From NCBI GenBank assembly GCA_003343885.1, contig QAKH01000079.1:62001-126000 (forward strand): a DNA stretch of 64,000 nt, read 5' to 3'. The DNA comes from Clostridiales bacterium (lineage in GTDB: Bacteria > Bacillota > Clostridia > Oscillospirales > CAG-382). Below are positions 9,201-16,651 of the stretch, piece by piece; the first letter of the stretch is position 1, and each line of letters starts with the position of its first letter. Below the pieces are notes generated by a model that saw nothing but the letters and a program-made list of their open reading frames with translations, was not told the DNA's origin and searched no databases. The translations under genes were made by a program, and so were the position numbers.

Positions 9201-12200
9201 AAGCTTCGCGTATCTGGAAGAATAATGTTTCGCTGAGTGCCGACGGCTCGATCACGAGCGGCTCGAAATGGAGGCTCGGCAACGACGGCTCCGGCGCGCT
9301 GGCTTCGGGCAATATCTCGTGGGACACATACGGCAACGTTACATTCGGGACTTCCGTGTCGCTCCAGTGGACCAGTGCCGCCAATACAGCGCTGGCTTCG
9401 GCCAAGACATATGCCGATACGAAGAAGAGCGAAGCCGTGAGCGTCGCAGCGGCTGATGCCACGTCGAAAGCTGAGGCAGCCAAGGAACTGGCACGTGCCA
9501 TGGCATTCGGCAAGATGCTCTACCGCGTGCCGGAGTTTTTTCTTGACGGCAGTGTCCACTACAACGGTACGGGCAATTACCTGCCGCAAACTGTGCATCG
9601 CACCATCGAGCGTGTCGCGGGCTGCCCGAATTCTACGGGCTACGCTCTCAAGTACACCGCTACGGCGTGGAACTCTGCCTCCGATCTGCGCATCGGAGGT
9701 TTCCTCTTCGGCAATGCCTCGCGCGCCAATGCGGTTTTCATCGTACGTATCATCGCGCAGATTCCCATAGGCCGCACCTTGCAGAACTACCACAACGCCT
9801 ACGGCAACGGAGGTACGAGCCGGTGGCTGACCTCCCAAGCCGGCACGGACAAGTGGGAAGAGTACATCTGCAAGGTCGTCTGCGGCAAAGATGGTTCTTT
9901 CAGCACGGTCAACCATTTCGCCCTCACAGGCGGCAGTACCCCCACCTCTGCAGCACCCGTGGTGTGGTACATCGCCTACGCTACGGTCTTCGATGTCACG
10001 GCCTCTGAGGGCTACATCACGACGCTCGACGCCAACGGTATCTATACAGGTACGCTAACAACGCAGCAGGTCAATGCCGTGGCAATCTCCGCGGCGAGCA
10101 TCAAGACCGGAACGCTTTCGGCGGACCGTCTGGCTGCCGGAAGCATCAAAGCGGATAAGCTCGACGCGGGAAGTATCAAGACAGACATCATCAACGCCTC
10201 CTATATCAACGGTCTGGAGCTTACCTTCTCGCGGGGTAAGATCGGCGGCTGGACAATAGGCGCCACGTCGCTCTCGGGAGGAAATATTTTACTTGACAGC
10301 AACACTAAACGGTTGGTCGTCTATGGGGCGAATTCCGGCGTGGGGACGGGCAAACGCGTGCAGATATACTACAATTCGGACAAGGACTTCGGCTTCTTTG
10401 CCACGAACGCGGCGGGAACGTGTATCGCTCAGTTCGGCGCTGCCAATACGGTTGCCGGGTGGAACATCGAGACTTCACGCATCTGGAAAAACAACGTTTC
10501 GCTGGGTGCTGACGGGTCCATTACGAACGGCTCGAAATGGAAACTGAACAATGATGGTTCAGGGTCGATTGCCTCGGGCAATATTTCATGGAACGCCTCC
10601 GGTGCTGTAACCTTCTCTTCGTCTGTGTCGCTTCAGTGGAAGAACGACATCGAAACGGCCAAGAGCGCCAACTATGGCTACCGCTATTATAAACAGGTCA
10701 TCATCAACGGCGAAGAAACGAAATATTATCCCGTTATTTTCAAGGGCGGAGACCAGACCGTGCAGCGCGACATCATGATCCGGCGTGCTTACCACGAACT
10801 GGCACCGGACACATGGTACAGCCCGACGCACAAAGGGGGGCTGAACCTTCTGATCAAAACGAACTTCGGCGGTTGGGGCGGTGTAGAATACGGATGGGAT
10901 ATTTATGATCTTCAAGAGAGTTACTGTCGTATGTTCGGCGGTGCGGGACATTGCGGCAATTACTGCATGTTTGCCGTGTTCCTGCGCGGCGGAGGCACTA
11001 CGGGCGCCGTATACCACCTCTACTCGGACCAGCCCATCGAGAGCTCTTCCATGAGTCCTTCGCCGATTCCTCCGGCACCGCAGATCGCCTACAACTCGGA
11101 CCTGATCTTCCAGAGCGGCACCTCGATGGCTTACGCTGCGGCACCGCGCACGCTTACGGCTGCCGTCGAGGAGGAGATTCGCCGCCACCGCTTCATTGCG
11201 CTGGCACAGGGATCCGACACTACGCTCAAGGAACACCCGCTGACCTACATTGGTTCCACGGGTATATACACAGGCACCATCCGCGCCAACCAGATTCAGG
11301 TCGATTCCGCACTCGTCGTGGGCGGCAGTACCTATAACGGCAGTATCTCGGTTCGTAACGCCAGCAATACGGTCAAGGTTACGCTTGACCGCACAGGCAT
11401 TACAGCCGTAGGCGGCAAGATCGGTGGCTGGACCCTTACCTCCTCGTCGCTCTATGCAGGAGCTGTATATCTAAGCTCTACGGGTAATATTTATAACGGT
11501 TCTTACTGGCGTCTGTCGGCCAATGGTTCGGGATACCTTGCCAAGAACAACATCTCGTGGACGGCGGCCGGCGTGCTTACGATGAAAGGCGCGACGATAC
11601 AGGATGCCATTATCAAGGGCACCTTGCGCAGCCCCTTCGTGAAGGTCGACGATTCGATCTGGGTCGATGTGGGCGGCAGCAGCTCTTCGACGAACAAACC
11701 CGATGCGGACAAGTACGATAACATCTGCATCATGGCGGGACAGGACTCGGGAGGTTGGAATATCGGGCAGCCGGAACTGCCATGGGATGTGAGCCAGTCG
11801 GGCCGCCGTCTTTGCTTGACACACTATCGCTACGGCAGCGAGTATGTCTACGGCACGAGTACCTTCACGGCACCTGCGGGAAAATATTTTTACGAGAACG
11901 GACGTCTGGCCTCGAAACTCAACATGTCGCGCCAAGTCGTAGAGCTGATAGGCTTCGGCACCTCTTCGACCTTCTACGGATGGATCGTGCTGAACCGCCG
12001 CGATCTTGGCACCACGTCCCAATACGGCGAATACATGCAATACCTGGCCATGGGGTCCGTAACGCTCAATTCCACGAGCAGCCTCACGCTCCGACAGAAG
12101 ACCTATGACGGCAGCAAGGTTACGGTACGCCGTACGGGAGCGGGACTCTTTACTGTGGGATTACCGTGGACTTTGTCCGTGAACAAATACATGGTCATGC

Positions 12201-12355
12201 TCTCGGGCAAGACAAGCCCCGTGCAGAGCACGCCGATCTATGCCACCGTGAAGAACCAATACTCGACCTCTTTTATTGTACAGACACAGGATGACGCCTC
12301 GGCCAACGACGGATCGTTCAACTTCGTCATCATCTCTACGGCCGATTTCACATAA
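6221..12355 (+). CDS. Giant phage tail-tip/fibre protein with internal duplication
   Basis: 2044 residues from the ATG at 6221 (TGATG overlap). The N-terminal 150 residues look like an attachment domain. Residues about 340-490 resemble a carbohydrate-binding jelly roll (RYCFSFWARTSSPHTLTVGH). A short collagen-like tract GEKGDPGKPGKDG lies near residue 565. A long repetitive region follows with motifs IGGWTI, GIYTGTL, GTLSADRLAAGSIKA and SVSLQW. Two copies of a roughly 205-residue unit are very similar. The C-terminal 350 residues are unique and could recognise the receptor. It is the longest gene of the tail operon. Role as receptor-binding or central fibre is inferred. Confidence 0.65.
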   Translation: MAKVDYPIYKIRRDPHSKKVQSLAVGDVVRRSYYDAPRQVYSLMVVLDTGTETIGNAEVPYFTGALIEGDEPRGEELLDFVRITNLFDTQRSGALYLTASDSDAPYMDVIDSLGSDFSLLYPTMGGGDQYAADRSRYAMQGESYLTETYTQSEGNVSRIYRLTRTSYEGTGKYGLKMVPEETVKAPERILVSFRIRASETLENIPVTFGYTDGSQSDYSDTLDADTQWEYRLAVFTVDYSKLYQRAFEIDLTGRLAQESWLEIAELNVVRLSDLGAFAQAVKGRIGNIRGIVDSVFGTLEDYGAYFKNLYASGNVHIAGTLTAADEQGFGSTFYVGRIHRNSFPNSLHPAFHTKYEAFPDGSPTGIGGYCHISSGTSLLEVLDEVWARDHQGQRYCFSFWARTSSPHTLTVGHAHQPQVSIDLTRQWQRFHYSFCVERVQGSKPTFSFTKGKGFYFAAPQLEPGSRPTPYQPTDGVLRDTDEYGAWFARGGIGGTIQHPLLRLDDDGSVRAGDDSFVINSDGTGHFASGRFRWTADTIALQDFTIRWEDLSEEARENLKGEKGDPGKPGKDGVLPDWVADWDSGKTVIDGSSIITPKIFAGVRNSDGTITGVALGRYELLSRNEAGQFQSETIDGLYGFHSGQQTFAIDTTGSVTFGRGEESIRYDASTGKISFGKTVSMQWIGATYIDKDGLFTGTLSADTVRTIVLDAGQITAGVIDAERLNVDELKARLLTAENIEALTLDVERGTIGGWTIDSEAIFRGAKNNTPGGYTAGPGAMTLSSNGLRGYRWRLESSGAGALAGGNILWDDSGKVTFSEAVSLQWTAPLEAITETLEKEVSPRLTHITSEGIYTGTLTAAQVNAAALDAGSIRTGTLSADRLAAGSIKAEKLDAASIRADIINVAYISGLELNFTRGRIGGWTVGASTLASSHILLDSGNRRVAVYGAGGSSTAGHRVQIYYNSDRDFGLWASDASGTRVAALGSMNQIAGWNIEASRIWKNNVSLSADGSITSGSKWRLGNDGSGALASGNISWDTYGNVTFGTSVSLQWTSAANTALASAKTYADTKKSEAVSVAAADATSKAEAAKELARAMAFGKMLYRVPEFFLDGSVHYNGTGNYLPQTVHRTIERVAGCPNSTGYALKYTATAWNSASDLRIGGFLFGNASRANAVFIVRIIAQIPIGRTLQNYHNAYGNGGTSRWLTSQAGTDKWEEYICKVVCGKDGSFSTVNHFALTGGSTPTSAAPVVWYIAYATVFDVTASEGYITTLDANGIYTGTLTTQQVNAVAISAASIKTGTLSADRLAAGSIKADKLDAGSIKTDIINASYINGLELTFSRGKIGGWTIGATSLSGGNILLDSNTKRLVVYGANSGVGTGKRVQIYYNSDKDFGFFATNAAGTCIAQFGAANTVAGWNIETSRIWKNNVSLGADGSITNGSKWKLNNDGSGSIASGNISWNASGAVTFSSSVSLQWKNDIETAKSANYGYRYYKQVIINGEETKYYPVIFKGGDQTVQRDIMIRRAYHELAPDTWYSPTHKGGLNLLIKTNFGGWGGVEYGWDIYDLQESYCRMFGGAGHCGNYCMFAVFLRGGGTTGAVYHLYSDQPIESSSMSPSPIPPAPQIAYNSDLIFQSGTSMAYAAAPRTLTAAVEEEIRRHRFIALAQGSDTTLKEHPLTYIGSTGIYTGTIRANQIQVDSALVVGGSTYNGSISVRNASNTVKVTLDRTGITAVGGKIGGWTLTSSSLYAGAVYLSSTGNIYNGSYWRLSANGSGYLAKNNISWTAAGVLTMKGATIQDAIIKGTLRSPFVKVDDSIWVDVGGSSSSTNKPDADKYDNICIMAGQDSGGWNIGQPELPWDVSQSGRRLCLTHYRYGSEYVYGTSTFTAPAGKYFYENGRLASKLNMSRQVVELIGFGTSSTFYGWIVLNRRDLGTTSQYGEYMQYLAMGSVTLNSTSSLTLRQKTYDGSKVTVRRTGAGLFTVGLPWTLSVNKYMVMLSGKTSPVQSTPIYATVKNQYSTSFIVQTQDDASANDGSFNFVIISTADFT
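8757..9372 (+). repeat. Tail-fibre internal repeat, copy 1
   Basis: Encodes a unit running from GIYTGTLTAAQVNA through GTLSADRLAAGSIKAEKLDA, GRIGGWTVGASTLA, HRVQIYYNSDRDFG and WNIEASRIWKNNVSL to SVSLQW. Copy 2 at 10018-10640 has the same order and most of the same residues. A shorter, more diverged third relative (GIYTGTI to NNISW) lies at about 11260-11570. Confidence 0.8.
10018..10640 (+). repeat. Tail-fibre internal repeat, copy 2
   Basis: Second copy of the 205-residue unit of the giant fibre: GIYTGTLTTQQVNA, GTLSADRLAAGSIKADKLDA, GKIGGWTIGATSL, KRVQIYYNSDKDFG, WNIETSRIWKNNVSL, SVSLQW. Similarity is visible in both DNA and protein, which suggests a tandem or near-tandem duplication around a unique carbohydrate-binding-like insert at 9480-10000. 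Confidence 0.8.
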
Positions 12356-12424
12356 AAGATGAGCGCGGCTCAAACCATTGCCAGCCGTGCGCCCTAACCT
12401 TCGGTAAACAGCCAAAAAAGCAAT

Positions 12425-12754
12425 ATGGAGATCACCAGCACCATTGTCACGCGCACGGCCCGCCAGCAGACCGAGAAGGCAACTTTCGCTATCGAATATT
12501 CGACCGTCAACGGCACACTGCAACGCGTACAATTCAACATTTACTCTATGGCAAGCGATGCCGCCGCGGAAGAATACCGCGGAAACATCTATTTCGACGG
12601 AAACGACTTCACCTGCAACCTTCCCTTTTCGGAAGAGATTCCGTACTACGTCGGTAAATCCATAGAGTTTATCCGGCAGATCGTCGAGGAGTGCACCGCG
12701 GCCGTACCGGCCGCAACCTCGGATGTGCCGGCGCCCGCACGACAATCCAGATAA
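12425..12754 (+). CDS. Small phage protein, unknown function
   Basis: 109 residues, no signal peptide or membrane segment. The middle has alternating hydrophobic strands (TFAIEYSTVNGTLQRVQFNIY, RGNIYFDGNDFTCNLP), the end is an alanine/proline-rich tail. It follows the giant fibre gene after 69 bases and precedes another small gene by 13 bases, in the usual position of fibre chaperones or small baseplate accessories. I do not recognise the family. Confidence 0.6.
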   Translation: MEITSTIVTRTARQQTEKATFAIEYSTVNGTLQRVQFNIYSMASDAAAEEYRGNIYFDGNDFTCNLPFSEEIPYYVGKSIEFIRQIVEECTAAVPAATSDVPAPARQSR

Positions 12755-12767
12755 CAAGATACAACGT

Positions 12768-13091
12768 ATGGAAATGACGATCAAAGACCGGCTTTACCTG
12801 CCGGCGCTACTGCCCGACAAGGGTAATTACAGGGAGTTCAACCTCAAGAAGGGCATTCTGCAGAAAATAGCCCTTACGGATGCCGAACGCGAGGCGGTGG
12901 GCCTGCATCGTGTGGAGGAAACGGACCGCATAGAGTGGGACACGGACAAGGAGACGCCCCTTGTGGCGGACTTCTCACGCGAAGAACTCGACTACCTGCG
13001 GGAAGCGTGCGAGAAACTTTCGGAGAAGACCCTGCCGGATGACATGTGGGCCACAGTAGAGCGCATCTTCGATAACTGTCAGGCGGAGTAA
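12768..13091 (+). CDS. Small phage protein, unknown function
   Basis: 107 residues from ATG 12768 (a longer frame from 12723 would run back into the previous gene). It is acidic and charged, with a helical C-terminal half (FSREELDYLREACEKLSE, MWATVERIFDNCQAE). No known domain is recognised. Its 3' end overlaps by 13 bases, tail to tail, with a minus-strand gene. It belongs to the tail operon by direction and spacing. Confidence 0.65.
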   Translation: MEMTIKDRLYLPALLPDKGNYREFNLKKGILQKIALTDAEREAVGLHRVEETDRIEWDTDKETPLVADFSREELDYLREACEKLSEKTLPDDMWATVERIFDNCQAE

Positions 13092-13291
13092 ACAATCGTC
13101 GGGCGGAGTAACGAAAAAGGCAGGATCTTGCGGATTCCTGCCTTCTCGCGTTTGCGATCGTATGTTTTTTTCGAGCGATGCACTGTCCGCCGCAGATGCG
13201 CAGATTTGCCGTGTCGCTCGATCTCCGCCTCGCGGTCAGCCTTTCGGTGGGCTTTAAGGTAGTCTTGCTGTGTGATCTTAAATTTTTTCAT
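13079..13291 (-). CDS. 70-residue basic protein of a family common in Bacteroidales
   Basis: The ATG on the minus strand is at 13291 and the stop at 13079. The protein is very basic and helical: MKKFKITQQDYLKAHRKADR, then LRRTVHRSKKTYDRKREKAG. From memory small proteins with this opening (KITxxDYLKAxRKAxRExEI) and this middle (VHKSKKxYxRKxxKAG) are widespread in Bacteroides-group genomes, with no known function. A much longer reading frame extends upstream over the next plus-strand gene, but only this part resembles a family and it has its own -7 box. It is a third minus-strand insert in the phage operon. Confidence 0.7.
   Translation of the reverse strand: MKKFKITQQDYLKAHRKADREAEIERHGKSAHLRRTVHRSKKTYDRKREKAGIRKILPFSLLRPTIVYSA
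13117..13144 (-). other. 9-bp hairpin followed by a T5 run on the minus strand
   Basis: AAGGCAGGA at 13117-13125 pairs with TCCTGCCTT at 13136-13144. Read on the minus strand it is followed by TTTTT, the layout of an intrinsic terminator. It lies inside the 3' coding part of the 70-residue gene, about 12 codons before its stop, so a terminator role would cut the gene short; a coding coincidence is equally possible. Confidence 0.35.
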
Positions 13292-13302
13292 ACGTCGAAT
13301 AT

Positions 13303-13310
13303 CAAAGTTA
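13303..13310 (-). promoter_or_regulatory. -7 box upstream of the 70-residue minus-strand gene
   Basis: On the minus strand the box reads TAACTTTG, an exact TAnnTTTG match ending 12 bases before the ATG. A second match, TATATTTG, lies at 13354-13361. Neither has a clear TTTG at the right distance. The 190 bases between this gene and the next plus-strand gene hold no other obvious feature. Confidence 0.4.
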
Positions 13311-13477
13311 CAACGGCGTGTCCTCCAATGGATATATTTATTCCCATGAATGACAAATATAGCGCATCTCGGGGACAAAACAAAATGCGACTTCTGTCCG
13401 CTCGGGTCCCGCTCCACTCCAAACACTTGTCCTGCTCGGTCACTATTCTTCAACCGAACGACATCACGATATGAAGC

Positions 13478-14155
13478 ATGGCACGGGAGGACATACTGGT
13501 CGACTCCACCTATGGAGAGCTGGTTACCGCGGACAATCCAGCGGGCAGAGTCATCTACGACTTCGTTTTGCTGGAAGAGGTCGCGGGTATGGATAACGAA
13601 CACTATGCCTACGGAGAGATTTCCCTCGCACAGGAGGCGGAGAGGCGCTACGACGAGGGCAGCAGTGTCCATGTGCGGATTCCCTATACGGCCGTTTACC
13701 TGCCTCTGCGCGTTCGCTTCCACATTGCGACGCCGGGAGGCGGGGAGCACTATATGGTAAATCCTGCGAACAATACGCCGTGGTTCGATGTGCAGCGTAC
13801 CGGTGGCGTTGTCATACGCCTCTCGGAATATGCCGAGGTGAATGCGGACAGCCTCTTCCGCCTCGTGCGGCGAGGCGGCACACTGGAGCTCTATAGTGGT
13901 ACGGATACGGACGTGCGCATCGGTGCGGCCCTGCGCCAGAACGAGGTCTTCCTGCTGAAAGCCTCTCCGGGAAGCCTCTACCAACACCCGACTACGGGCG
14001 TGGGACTCATCGACTTCCTGCACGGCAACTTCGAGACGACGGGCCTCGCGGCACGGCTGCAGCGGGAGTTCGAGAACGACAGAATGATCATCAACAACGC
14101 ATACATGGATTCCGAAACGGGCGAGCTACTGCTCGACGTCACGGAGAAGGAATAA
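13478..14155 (+). CDS. Phage baseplate protein, possibly with a wedge-like (gp25/gpW-type) C-terminus
   Basis: 225 residues. The N-terminal 150 residues are beta-rich (VHVRIPYTAVYLPLRVRFHI). The C-terminal 80 residues (IGAALRQNEVFLLKAS, then TTGVGLIDFLHGNFETTG, ENDRMIINNAYMDSETGELL) have a helix-strand pattern and the acidic ending reminiscent of phage wedge proteins of the gp25/gpW kind. It lies right before the LysM-like and gpJ-like genes, where a wedge component is expected. The assignment is an inference from position and pattern; no catalytic motif is present. Confidence 0.5.
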   Translation: MAREDILVDSTYGELVTADNPAGRVIYDFVLLEEVAGMDNEHYAYGEISLAQEAERRYDEGSSVHVRIPYTAVYLPLRVRFHIATPGGGEHYMVNPANNTPWFDVQRTGGVVIRLSEYAEVNADSLFRLVRRGGTLELYSGTDTDVRIGAALRQNEVFLLKASPGSLYQHPTTGVGLIDFLHGNFETTGLAARLQREFENDRMIINNAYMDSETGELLLDVTEKE

Positions 14156-14167
14156 CAGATACACTCG

Positions 14168-15196
14168 ATGGGACGGTATACGGTAATCACAGGGCAGAAC
14201 CTCTATGACGTATCGCTCGACATCTACGGCTCGATCGAGGGCATCACGGACCTGCTGGTCTCGAACCCCCGGCTGTCGATGGCTTCGGAGCTGCACGCGG
14301 GCGACCGGCTGGACTACTCGGACGACTACCTCATAGATGCCGAGACGGCGGCCTACCTGCGGCGCGAGGGCATCACGCCCGCCAGCGGAGAGCGACGCGT
14401 TTATTTTCGGCAGACATCGCAGCCACGGCGTTTGGAGCTGTGCCTCCCTGCCGCAACATCCGGTGTGTTTTTCTCCCTCTCGGGCCGCGGAATGGCGGAG
14501 ATCGACTGGGGCGACAATGCGCCCCTGCAGACTGTGGGGCTGGAGGTACAGCCTGCGATCCTGCGCCACACCTTCGATAACAGCGTGGCCACGACGCGCA
14601 TCGTACGTCTTTATGGAGACATCGAACTTCGCGAGGCCGACCTCTCGGATCTCGAGGCACAGGAACTCCTGCTGCTGCGGCCTCTGCATGTCGAGGAACT
14701 CGCCCTGCGCTGGTGGCGGGCGCCGCTGAGCTTCCTGCCGCTTATGGAAGGTCTCTATGCCCTCGACCTGCGGGATGCCGTATGCGACGATCTGCGGCCG
14801 CTGATCGAGTGTCGCAACCTTATGCGCCTCGACCTGTCGAGCGCAGAGGTGCAGCGACAGGTGCTCGATGGGTGGCTCACGGATCTCGTGCGCAGACATT
14901 ACGGCCGCCGCGCATGCCACGTGACGCTCTCCGTGCGTCCTTCGGGCGAGTACCGTGAACCGGCGCGTGACGAAGAGCTGAACTACATCCTCTCGTGCGG
15001 CATGGAGGCCGTATGGCTGCTGACGCACGAGGAGGCGTGGAACGAGGGCGCCCCATGGCGCTTTACAATCTGCGGCGAAGAGTATGTTTACGAAGCGGTA
15101 CCGGAACCAGAACCCGAGGAACCGGAACCAGAGCCAGAGCCAGAGCCAGAACCCGGACCTACACCTCCTCCGCATTCCGGCGGAGCGAACGATTAA
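14168..15196 (+). CDS. LysM/tail-protein-X-like protein with LRR-like middle and Pro-Glu tail
   Basis: 342 residues. Residues 1-55 look like a LysM/gpX module (YTVITGQNLYDVSLDIYGSI, HAGDRL), the type that attaches tails to hub or peptidoglycan. Residues 75-145 contain a PKD-like strand set with IDWGDN. Residues 145-240 are leucine-rich repeats in loose form (DLSDLEAQELLLLRPLHVEE, GLYALDLRDAVCDDLRPL, NLMRLDLSSAEV). The last 30 residues are an acidic Pro-Glu repeat. The combination is unusual for a tail protein. Next gene starts 14 bases after the stop. Confidence 0.6.
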   Translation: MGRYTVITGQNLYDVSLDIYGSIEGITDLLVSNPRLSMASELHAGDRLDYSDDYLIDAETAAYLRREGITPASGERRVYFRQTSQPRRLELCLPAATSGVFFSLSGRGMAEIDWGDNAPLQTVGLEVQPAILRHTFDNSVATTRIVRLYGDIELREADLSDLEAQELLLLRPLHVEELALRWWRAPLSFLPLMEGLYALDLRDAVCDDLRPLIECRNLMRLDLSSAEVQRQVLDGWLTDLVRRHYGRRACHVTLSVRPSGEYREPARDEELNYILSCGMEAVWLLTHEEAWNEGAPWRFTICGEEYVYEAVPEPEPEEPEPEPEPEPEPGPTPPPHSGGAND

Positions 15197-15209
15197 GCCA
15201 CAGAAAACG

Positions 15210-16127
15210 ATGAGCAGAACCATACGACAGATATACGAGGAAGCCGTTGCCGAGCGCAACAAACGTCTGGAACTTGCAGAATTTTCGAACGATTCGAAGA
15301 TGTCGGTCATGAACGGCGTGGCATGGATGGTCGCGGCGCTGATCTACACCTTCGAGTCGATCCTCGATGTCTTTGCCGTGGATGTCTCCGAGACACTCGA
15401 CAGCCGTATCAACGGCACGCCTCGCTACTACGCCGAGGCGCTGCTCAGGTATCAGAAGGGCGACACGCTCCGGGTGCGCGAGGACGGACTGGGGTTCGGC
15501 TATGCCAGCGAGGACCCCACGAAGCGTATCGTCACACAGGTATCCTATACCGAGAGTACGGACGACCGGAACGTGGACAGCAAGCTGATTCTGAAGGTCG
15601 CCACTGGGGAGCGCGGAATGCTGCGTGAGATCGAGGCCGAGGAGTTGATGCAAATCACGGCCTATGTGAACCGCATCAAGTTCGCCGGCACACGCATCGA
15701 GGTCATCAGCCGTCCGGGCGACGTACTCATTCCCCGCGTTACAGTCTACTGGGACGGCGCGGTACCCGAGGCGGAGCTCTACGACGCTCTCGAGGCTGCG
15801 CTGGCCGAGTATGTCATGAACATAGACTTCGACGCTGCTATCTACGTCAACCGCGTATGGGAGGCGTTGCGACGAGTAGAACATGTCACGGATGTCTGGG
15901 CCGACGCCCGAGCCACACCCGCACAGGGACTCTTTCTCGCTTCGTACGACGGCGACGGACATCTGCAGCCCCCTCAGCACATAGAACGCATGACCCTTAC
16001 CTCGTCGGGCTACGTGCGGGAATCTTCAGGCAAGGATGCCGAGGCAGAGCTTCCCACCTTCCGGCAGGCCCTAAAACTTGTAATAGACAACGGATGCGCT
16101 ACAGACTCCCCATCGACAGACTCGTGA
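15210..16127 (+). CDS. Phage baseplate assembly protein (gpJ-like)
   Basis: 305 residues from ATG 15210; a longer frame upstream is a shadow of the Pro-Glu tail region. The pattern fits gpJ/wedge proteins: helical N-terminus (RQIYEEAVAERNKRLELAEF), beta middle with an RIKFAGTRIEVISRPGDVL stretch, and helices with VPEAELYDALEAALAEYVMN resembling the part that pairs with gpI. gpJ forms the outer baseplate frame. The order gpX-like, gpJ-like, gpI-like, fibre matches the P2-type gene order. Confidence 0.65.
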   Translation: MSRTIRQIYEEAVAERNKRLELAEFSNDSKMSVMNGVAWMVAALIYTFESILDVFAVDVSETLDSRINGTPRYYAEALLRYQKGDTLRVREDGLGFGYASEDPTKRIVTQVSYTESTDDRNVDSKLILKVATGERGMLREIEAEELMQITAYVNRIKFAGTRIEVISRPGDVLIPRVTVYWDGAVPEAELYDALEAALAEYVMNIDFDAAIYVNRVWEALRRVEHVTDVWADARATPAQGLFLASYDGDGHLQPPQHIERMTLTSSGYVRESSGKDAEAELPTFRQALKLVIDNGCATDSPSTDS

Positions 16128-16651
16128 ACCGTCTGGTCCCGCACTACCTGCCGGGGCGGCGTTTCATACTTTGGGTGCAGAGCCTCGTATGGCCGCTGCA
16201 AACCTTGAACGACCGCTTCTGCGTGTGGGCACACGAGCGACGCATCGAGGCGGCCATGACCTCGCAGGTCTTCTATTTCGAGTGGTTCCTCAATCACCGC
16301 TTCGGGAGCTACTTCGCAGACGCTGCGCAGCGGATAACCATCTCGGAAGGGGCTGCCGTGGGTGTGGACCTCTACTTCGAGGATGCCCGCTACGGACGTC
16401 CCTTCACCGTGTGGTTCGCGGGCGAGCAGGTTGCGGACACGGAGGAGGAAGCACCCCGGCGCATGTATCTCGAGGCCGAGGAGCGGGCCGTGCTACGCGC
16501 GAGCTTCACGGTCTGCGTGCCTGCCGTTACGCTTCCCGCCAGCGAGTTCGTACACATGCTCACGCACACCGTCGAGCGTTACCGCCTCGCCGGCAAGACC
16601 TACCTCGTCCGTATCGAGGACGGAAAAACGGAGACTCAAACCACACCATAG
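16094..16651 (+). CDS. Phage tail protein (gpI-like)
   Basis: 185 residues from ATG 16094, overlapping the gpJ-like gene by 34 bases; the start was chosen because the following residues (RLPIDRLVNRLVPHYLPGRR) read as a proper helical beginning. The middle LNHRFGSYFADAAQRITISE and the end HTVERYRLAGKTYLVRIEDG suggest a helix-plus-barrel adaptor. gpI proteins link baseplate wedges to tail fibres. The stop overlaps the GTG start of the tail fibre gene by one base. Confidence 0.55.
   Translation: MRYRLPIDRLVNRLVPHYLPGRRFILWVQSLVWPLQTLNDRFCVWAHERRIEAAMTSQVFYFEWFLNHRFGSYFADAAQRITISEGAAVGVDLYFEDARYGRPFTVWFAGEQVADTEEEAPRRMYLEAEERAVLRASFTVCVPAVTLPASEFVHMLTHTVERYRLAGKTYLVRIEDGKTETQTTP

Noticed and set aside
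6128..9916. Long minus-strand frames (555 and 611 codons) over the giant fibre gene
   Set aside because: Shadow frames: repetitive Arg/Ala/Val text without any family resemblance; the plus frame has clear fibre repeats.
13178..13474. Plus-strand frame of 98 codons
   Set aside because: It overlaps the antisense 70-residue gene and its promoter region and shows no conserved-looking protein text.
13292..14023. Upstream extension of the minus-strand 70-residue gene to 14023
   Set aside because: The extra part is the complement of the baseplate gene at 13478 and has no protein-like pattern; only the last 70 codons fit a family.
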